NCBI GenBank assembly: GCA_900554935.1
Contig: USJF01000036.1
Span: 1-10,907 of the forward strand
DNA: 10,907 bases
Reading direction: 5' to 3'
Source of the DNA: an uncultured Porphyromonas sp.
Lineage (GTDB): Bacteria > Bacteroidota > Bacteroidia > Bacteroidales > Porphyromonadaceae
This document shows, in pieces, positions 6,246 through 10,907 of this stretch. The notes under the pieces are model-generated. The model saw only the letters and a program-made list of their open reading frames with translations, was not told the origin of the DNA and did not search any database. The stretch's first letter is position 1. Each line of letters opens with the position of its first letter. Made by a program: the position numbers and the translations under genes.

Positions 6246-7614
6246 GGCACTAGAGCAGATCAAGGGGCTGAGGCATGTACTGGAGGAGATGACTTTTTCC
6301 TCTAGTATCGGTCGTTTGGCTCTATTGGATAGCTCTTGGCTCACTAATCAAGAGGAGATTGAGGACGCTCTTGATGAGGTCGCTATGTTCGTTGGATATA
6401 TCAATACTACTGAGGGTATTCCACTCCTACAGCTACAGTTGGAGGAGGTGGTGAATATCTCTGGCTCTATTGAGGTACTGAGGGCTACTGGTGCTATCTG
6501 TAGTGATGTAGATCTCTTCGAGATTAAGAAGTTGGCTTTGATAGATGAGAAGATTGCTCAGATTCAAGCCCTTTATCACTACCAATTGTATGCACGTCCT
6601 TCGTTGAAGGGGGTGCTATCAGTTCTTGATCCACGTGAGGAGCGGTTGCCTAGTTTTTATCTTGACAATTACTTCGATGCAAGCCTTAAAGAGATTAGAG
6701 ATGCAATAGCTCGTACCAAGGAGGATGCACCTTTGGCTGAGCTTAATGCCCAGCTCTCGCAATGTGAAGAGGCTGTGCGGATAAGGCTGACTGAGGAGTT
6801 AGCTCCTTTTGCTGATCAATTGGAGACGGTATTGAAAGCGTTGGCTCACGATACAGCAATCTTGGCTAAAGCGGATTGGGCAGTAAGGTATCGGGCGTGT
6901 AGACCAAAGCCAATACCCTCAGGGACTACGCATTTGGAGGAGTTGGTTAATCCTGAGGTGTCGGATCAAGTGGCACGGAGAGGTGGACGGTTCCAGCCTG
7001 TTTCAATAGAGTTTGAAGGAGAGCCCACTTTGATCTCTGGTGCCAATATGGGCGGTAAGAGTGTGCTTTTACACTCAGTGGCTTTGGCGCAGGGAATGAT
7101 GCAATTTGGTATGTATGTTTTGGCTAAGTCGGCTACTATGGTAGTGGTGGAGCAACTCCTTTACTCCGCTGGTGATGGCGAAGATATGCGTATGGGGCTC
7201 TCTTCGTTTGGGGCTGAGATGATACGTCTTAATGGGATTATAGATGCAGTGAAAAGTGGGAAAAAGGTGCTCGCAATTATTGATGAGCCAGCACGTACCA
7301 CCAATCCAGAGGAAGGGTATGCCCTCGTAGCTGGACTTGTGAAACTACTGGAGCAATATGGTGCTACGGCACTTATTACTACTCACTATAGTGGTGTGCC
7401 ATCTCAAGGAAGACGATGGAGAGTACGGGGGTTTATGGAGGGAAAGGATATGCAAGGCGTAAAGGTGTCGCATCTTGCTGACTTGATGGACTATAGTTTG
7501 GTGCCAGATAGTCAGGATTCGGTGCCAAGAGAGGCCTTTAGAATAGCCAGACTTCTAGGGGTGGATGAGGAGTTTTTGGACTTAAGCAACAAGTGTTTTA
7601 GGACGATTGTATGA
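6232..7614 (+). CDS. kamC: KamC, MutS-type ATPase, putative lysine 5,6-aminomutase reactivase
   Basis: A 460-residue protein with a helical N-terminal region (roughly 1-250) and a C-terminal ABC-type ATPase domain of the MutS superfamily. Walker A is GANMGGKS (270-277), close to GPNMGGKS of MutS; SSFGAEMIRLNGII (about 324-337) corresponds to the MutS signature segment; VLAIIDEPARTTNPEEG (about 346-362) is Walker B; TTHYSG contains the switch histidine. The mismatch-recognition and connector domains of true MutS are absent, and the protein is about half the MutS length, so a DNA-repair role is unlikely. An in-frame GTG lies at 6226, but the ATG at 6232 is preferred; it overlaps the end of kamB by 14 bp. 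The stop overlaps the kamD ATG (ATGA). The coupling to kamDE supports an ATP-driven reactivase or remodelling role, which is inference. Confidence 0.8.
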   Translation: MRFREALEQIKGLRHVLEEMTFSSSIGRLALLDSSWLTNQEEIEDALDEVAMFVGYINTTEGIPLLQLQLEEVVNISGSIEVLRATGAICSDVDLFEIKKLALIDEKIAQIQALYHYQLYARPSLKGVLSVLDPREERLPSFYLDNYFDASLKEIRDAIARTKEDAPLAELNAQLSQCEEAVRIRLTEELAPFADQLETVLKALAHDTAILAKADWAVRYRACRPKPIPSGTTHLEELVNPEVSDQVARRGGRFQPVSIEFEGEPTLISGANMGGKSVLLHSVALAQGMMQFGMYVLAKSATMVVVEQLLYSAGDGEDMRMGLSSFGAEMIRLNGIIDAVKSGKKVLAIIDEPARTTNPEEGYALVAGLVKLLEQYGATALITTHYSGVPSQGRRWRVRGFMEGKDMQGVKVSHLADLMDYSLVPDSQDSVPREAFRIARLLGVDEEFLDLSNKCFRTIV

Positions 7615-9185
7615 ATATGAAAAGTAAAGTGGGAATTGACTTCTCAAAGGTGGAGCAAGCTCGTGGGGCAGCAAGAGCAATTGCAGAAGATGTACAAACC
7701 TTTGTAGATGAATATACTACGGTAGCCGTAGAACGCACCCTTTGTCGCTTTGTAGGGATAGATGGTGTAGATGGAAATCAGGTGCCTCTACCTAATGTGG
7801 TGGTGGAGCATCTCGTTGAGGAGAACGCTCTCTCTAGTGGCGCTCTATTTTATCTGGCATCTGCGATGGTTGCCACGGGTAAGGAGCCACAAGAGATCGC
7901 TGAGGAGGTGTCGGATGGTAAGATTAAGCTGACGCAATTTCCAGCTGCCTCAGAGCAGGAGGTGGCTGACACTCTTGCTCCATATATAAAGGCAGGTATG
8001 GAGCGTATCGCTGCAAGGCGTGCTAGAAGAGAAAAGTTCATTAAAGAGGTGGGTGAGGGACCTCAACCCTATCTCTATGTGATTGTCGCTACAGGTAATA
8101 TCTACGAGGATGTGGTGCAGGCGCAAGCAGCAGCTCGTCAGGGTGCTGATATCATTGCAGTGATTCGTACTACAGGGCAAAGCCTTCTTGATTATGTACC
8201 TTATGGAGCTACAACTGAAGGATTTGGTGGTACTTATGCTACGCAAGAAAACTTCCGTATCATGAGAAAAGCCCTTGATGAAGTGGGTGAGGAAGTTGGT
8301 CGTTACATCCGTCTATGTAACTACTGCTCTGGACTATGTATGCCAGAGATTGCTATCATGGGTGCGTTTGAAGGCCTTGATGTGATGCTTAATGATGCCC
8401 TTTATGGTATTCTATTTAGGGATATTAATATGAAGCGCACCATTGTGGACCAGTATACCAGTCGTGTCATCAATGGTTTTGCAGGAGTGATTATCAATAC
8501 GGGTGAGGATAACTACCTCACTACTGCCGATGCATTGGAGGAAGCGCATACGGTGTTAGCATCAGACCTCATCAATGAACAATTTGCTCTTAAGGCTGGT
8601 ATTCCAGAAGAACAGATGGGACTTGGGCACGCCTTTGAAATGGACCCCGCAGTGGAGAATGGTTTTCTTTATGAGTTGGCGCAAGCACAGATGACGAGAG
8701 AGATCTTCCCAAAGGCGCCATTGAAATATATGCCACCAACTAAGTTTATGACCGGTAATATCTTTAGAGGTCATATTCAGGATGCCCTTTTCAATATGAT
8801 TGGAATCTGGACACACCAAGGCCTACAGCTCCTAGGTATGCCTACGGAGGCGATACATACTCCTTTTATGAGCGACCGGTATCTCTCAATTGAGAATGCA
8901 CGCTATATATTCAATAATATGAAGTCCATCGGTGAAGATGTGGAGTTTAAAGAGAATGGAATCATGCAAACTCGAGCCAAAGGGGTTCTTGATAAGGCAT
9001 TGACTCTGTTGCAGAATATCAAAGAAGAAGGACTCTTTATAGCACTCTCGAAAGGCATCTTTGCTGATATTAAGCGACCACAAGATGGAGGTAAGGGTCT
9101 GGAAGGTGTTAAGCGAAAAGGGGAGCGGTACTACAACCCTATTTTGGAACTAATGAAAGACAATAAGATTGCGGGCAAATTATGA
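7611..9185 (+). CDS. kamD: Lysine 5,6-aminomutase, alpha subunit
   Basis: The large subunit (524 residues, family usually about 516-525) of the adenosylcobalamin- and PLP-dependent aminomutase that shifts the terminal amino group of beta-lysine (or D-lysine) to the neighbouring carbon, giving 3,5-diaminohexanoate. It forms the TIM barrel holding the radical chemistry, while cobalamin and the PLP lysine come from KamE. Recognisable family blocks include VIVATGNIYEDVVQ (157-170), VIRTTGQSLLDYVPYGATTEG-type sequence (184-204) and NDALYGILFRDINMKR (261-276). The ATG at 7611 overlaps the kamC stop; a second ATG at 7617 gives MKSK and would place the tyrosine of NDALYG at 263, the number I recall for the PLP-stacking tyrosine of the studied enzyme, so 7617 may be the real start. 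It overlaps kamE by 4 bp. Confidence 0.96.
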   Translation: MNMKSKVGIDFSKVEQARGAARAIAEDVQTFVDEYTTVAVERTLCRFVGIDGVDGNQVPLPNVVVEHLVEENALSSGALFYLASAMVATGKEPQEIAEEVSDGKIKLTQFPAASEQEVADTLAPYIKAGMERIAARRARREKFIKEVGEGPQPYLYVIVATGNIYEDVVQAQAAARQGADIIAVIRTTGQSLLDYVPYGATTEGFGGTYATQENFRIMRKALDEVGEEVGRYIRLCNYCSGLCMPEIAIMGAFEGLDVMLNDALYGILFRDINMKRTIVDQYTSRVINGFAGVIINTGEDNYLTTADALEEAHTVLASDLINEQFALKAGIPEEQMGLGHAFEMDPAVENGFLYELAQAQMTREIFPKAPLKYMPPTKFMTGNIFRGHIQDALFNMIGIWTHQGLQLLGMPTEAIHTPFMSDRYLSIENARYIFNNMKSIGEDVEFKENGIMQTRAKGVLDKALTLLQNIKEEGLFIALSKGIFADIKRPQDGGKGLEGVKRKGERYYNPILELMKDNKIAGKL

Positions 9186-9976
9186 GTGGAGGACTATATT
9201 CAACCGAAGATAAAAGTTATGATAGGACGTTAGACCTATCTAAGGTGAAGCCTTATGGCGACACCATGAACGACGGCAAGGTGCAGCTGAGTTTTACGCT
9301 CCCTGTACCTAAAGGCGCTGAGGCCGAAGAGGCAGCCAAGCTGCTTCTTAAGGAGATGGGATTTCAAAATCCTATGGTGGTCTTCTCTAAAGAGCTTGCC
9401 GAAGGGTATACCTTTTTTAACTGCTATGGTAGTTGTACGCATACTGTAGACTATAGCAATATATACGTGCCCAAGGTGGAGTCGACTACAATGTCGATGG
9501 AAGAGACCGACGAGTATATCCGCACCCACTTAGGAAAGCCCATCAAGGTACTAGGCGCTAGTACAGGGACCGACGCACATACCGTAGGGATCGATGCAAT
9601 CATGAATATGAAAGGCTTTGCAGGCCATTATGGATTGGAGCGTTATGATATGATAGAGGCACGCAACTTAGGGAGCCAGGTACCTAATGATGAGTTTCTG
9701 GCCAAGGCAATCGAGTTCAATGCCGATGCACTACTTATCTCTCAGACAGTGACGCAAAAAGATGTCCATATCCAAAACCTTACTGAACTAATAGAGATGA
9801 TCGAGGCAGAAGGCCTTAGAGACAAGATGATAGTATGCTGTGGAGGTCCTCGTATCACCCACGAACTTGCCAAAGAGCTCGGTTATGATGCAGGATTTGG
9901 TGCCAACACCTATGCCGATGACGTAGCGTCGTTTATAGCACAGGAGATGGTCCGGCGTCAGGAACTTCAAAACTGA
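9182..9976 (+). CDS. kamE: Lysine 5,6-aminomutase, beta subunit (B12-binding)
   Basis: The small subunit (264 residues, family about 262) of the aminomutase. Its N-terminal part is a dimerisation region and its C-terminal part is a Rossmann-like cobalamin domain. D131-A-H133-T-V-G136 is the DxHxxG motif whose histidine binds cobalt in the base-off form; the serine of LLISQTV (S187) and the CCGG pair (G221-G222) complete the B12 pocket. K144, in MNMKGFAG, matches the lysine that forms the resting aldimine with PLP in the characterised enzyme, at the same number. The ATG at 9182 overlaps the kamD stop as ATGA, typical of subunits made in equal amounts. The gap to atoA is 37 bp. All key residues are intact, so the enzyme is expected to be active. 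Confidence 0.97.
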   Translation: MSGGLYSTEDKSYDRTLDLSKVKPYGDTMNDGKVQLSFTLPVPKGAEAEEAAKLLLKEMGFQNPMVVFSKELAEGYTFFNCYGSCTHTVDYSNIYVPKVESTTMSMEETDEYIRTHLGKPIKVLGASTGTDAHTVGIDAIMNMKGFAGHYGLERYDMIEARNLGSQVPNDEFLAKAIEFNADALLISQTVTQKDVHIQNLTELIEMIEAEGLRDKMIVCCGGPRITHELAKELGYDAGFGANTYADDVASFIAQEMVRRQELQN

Positions 9977-10013
9977 AAACAAGATAAATACAAATACTAT
10001 AAAGACTAAGATT

Positions 10014-10682
10014 ATGGCATTAGACAAACAACAAGTCAGAGAAGTCATCGCAAGAAGAGTCGCTTTAGAGCTAAAGGATGGTGATGTGGTCAACCTTGGT
10101 ATAGGGCTACCCACAATGGTCCCTTCCTTTCTGCCCGAAGGCGTTCATGTGATGCTACAGAGCGAAAATGGAATGATCGGTCTCGGAGCTACTCCCGAAG
10201 CAGGTCAAGAAGACCCTGATTGGATAAATGCGGGTGGTGGTGCCATCACTACTGTACCTGGTGCTGCTACATTTGATAGTGCCACTTCCTTTGGTATTAT
10301 TCGAGGAGGTCATGTAGATGTCAGTGTGCTAGGTGCTCTGGAAGTTGATGAAGAGGGAGACCTAGCCAATTGGATCATTCCTGGTAAGCGTGCCCCTGGT
10401 ATGGGTGGTGCAATGGACCTGCTAGTAGGTACCAAGAAAGTGATACTAGCTATGGAGCACACAGCAAAGGGTAATCCTAAGATACTCAAGAAGTGCCACC
10501 TACCACTCACTGCCAAGGGACAAGTTGATATGATTGTCACCGAGATGTGCGTGATAGAGGTGCGTAAGGGCAAAGGCCTTTGGGTTACCGAGATATATGA
10601 TGGCGTAACTCGTGAAGAGATACAGGCTGCTACAGAGGCAGAGCTGCATTTTGATGAAAATGTACAGCCCATGAAGCAATAA
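10014..10682 (+). CDS. atoA: Butyryl-CoA:acetoacetate CoA-transferase, beta subunit
   Basis: The B subunit of the family I CoA-transferase, 222 residues against a usual 215-225. The catalytic glutamate is E51 in LQSENGMIGLG, the SENG motif that forms the glutamyl-CoA thioester. VNLGIGLPT (26-34) and the glycine-rich GAMDLLVGTKKVI segment are family hallmarks. It must pair with AtoD, encoded more than 8 kb upstream at the start of the cluster. With AtoD it should release butyrate from butyryl-CoA while activating acetoacetate, which can then be split to acetyl-CoA by a thiolase not present in this window. It lies between kamE and the acyl-CoA dehydrogenase gene with 37-bp gaps on both sides. 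The ATG at 10014 follows an A-rich leader. Confidence 0.93.
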   Translation: MALDKQQVREVIARRVALELKDGDVVNLGIGLPTMVPSFLPEGVHVMLQSENGMIGLGATPEAGQEDPDWINAGGGAITTVPGAATFDSATSFGIIRGGHVDVSVLGALEVDEEGDLANWIIPGKRAPGMGGAMDLLVGTKKVILAMEHTAKGNPKILKKCHLPLTAKGQVDMIVTEMCVIEVRKGKGLWVTEIYDGVTREEIQAATEAELHFDENVQPMKQ

Positions 10683-10719
10683 AGTTAGAGTCCATAAATT
10701 TTATTAGACAATACTGATT

Positions 10720-10907
10720 ATGAATTTCAATTACACACCTCATGAAGAACTCTTCTTGCAGATGATTAGAGAGTTTGCAGAGAAGGAGGTTAAGCCCCTA
10801 GCGGCAGAGATAGATGACGAGGAGCGCTTCCCCATCGAGACGGTGGAGAAGATGAGCAAGCTCGGTCTTATGGGCATCACAATTCCTACAGAGTACGGTG
10901 GGGCGGG
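10720..10907 (+). CDS. Acyl-CoA dehydrogenase (probably butyryl-CoA dehydrogenase), N-terminal part only
   Basis: An open frame starts at the ATG at 10720, 37 bp after atoA, and runs off the right edge after 62 codons. The protein begins MNFNYTPHEELFLQMIREF and continues with EVKPLAAEIDDEERFP and LGLMGITIPTEYGG. This is the N-terminal helical region of the acyl-CoA dehydrogenase flavoprotein family, including the conserved (I/V)PxxYGG turn. In this operon the expected reaction is reduction of crotonyl-CoA, made by Kal, to butyryl-CoA, usually with an electron-transferring flavoprotein; such etf genes would be expected just outside the window. The catalytic glutamate and substrate-specific residues are not in view, so the short-chain specificity is inferred from context. 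Confidence 0.9.
   Translation, partial: MNFNYTPHEELFLQMIREFAEKEVKPLAAEIDDEERFPIETVEKMSKLGLMGITIPTEYGGA

Noticed and set aside
6232..7614. DNA mismatch repair protein MutS or MutS2
   Set aside because: Only the ATPase domain is recognisable, recognition and nuclease (Smr) domains are missing, and the gene is embedded in the aminomutase operon.

Overview
The window reads as a Bacteroidota chromosome, most likely Porphyromonas or a close relative. The reasons are a start-proximal rpmH fragment of typical sequence, a near-ideal Bacteroidota -33/-7 promoter (TTTG, 19 bp, TATCTTTG) in front of it, AT-rich leaders without clear Shine-Dalgarno sites before several ATGs, and the gene content itself. 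The genus is an inference; the phylum is better supported.

Layout: bases 1-80 hold the 5' end of rpmH (ribosomal protein L34) on the minus strand. Bases 81-818 are a long divergent intergenic region with unusual structure: the rpmH promoter, a tandem array of 23-bp units each containing a small palindrome, a 26-bp dyad, a 113-bp segment bounded by perfect 12-bp inverted repeats, and overlapping palindromes just ahead of the first operon gene. From 819 to the right edge all genes lie on the plus strand and form one tight cluster: atoD, kal, kce, kdd, kamA, kamB, kamC, kamD, kamE, atoA and the start of an acyl-CoA dehydrogenase gene.

Together these encode nearly all of the lysine-to-butyrate fermentation route. 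KamA turns L-lysine into L-beta-lysine; KamDE moves the terminal amino group to give 3,5-diaminohexanoate; Kdd deaminates it oxidatively to 3-keto-5-aminohexanoate; Kce condenses and cleaves this with acetyl-CoA to acetoacetate plus 3-aminobutyryl-CoA; Kal removes ammonia to give crotonyl-CoA; the acyl-CoA dehydrogenase reduces it to butyryl-CoA; and AtoDA transfers CoA from butyryl-CoA to acetoacetate, releasing butyrate. KamB and KamC sit directly upstream of, and overlap into, kamDE and are most likely the ATP-dependent reactivation machinery of the B12/PLP aminomutase. KamC is a MutS-type ATPase in a metabolic operon.

The pathway itself is described in the literature. The less explained material is the 740-bp noncoding region between rpmH and atoD, the large hairpin between kdd and kamA, the separation of the two CoA-transferase subunit genes to the two ends of the cluster, and the mechanism of the KamB/KamC pair. 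No insertion sequence, CRISPR array, tRNA or rRNA was found.
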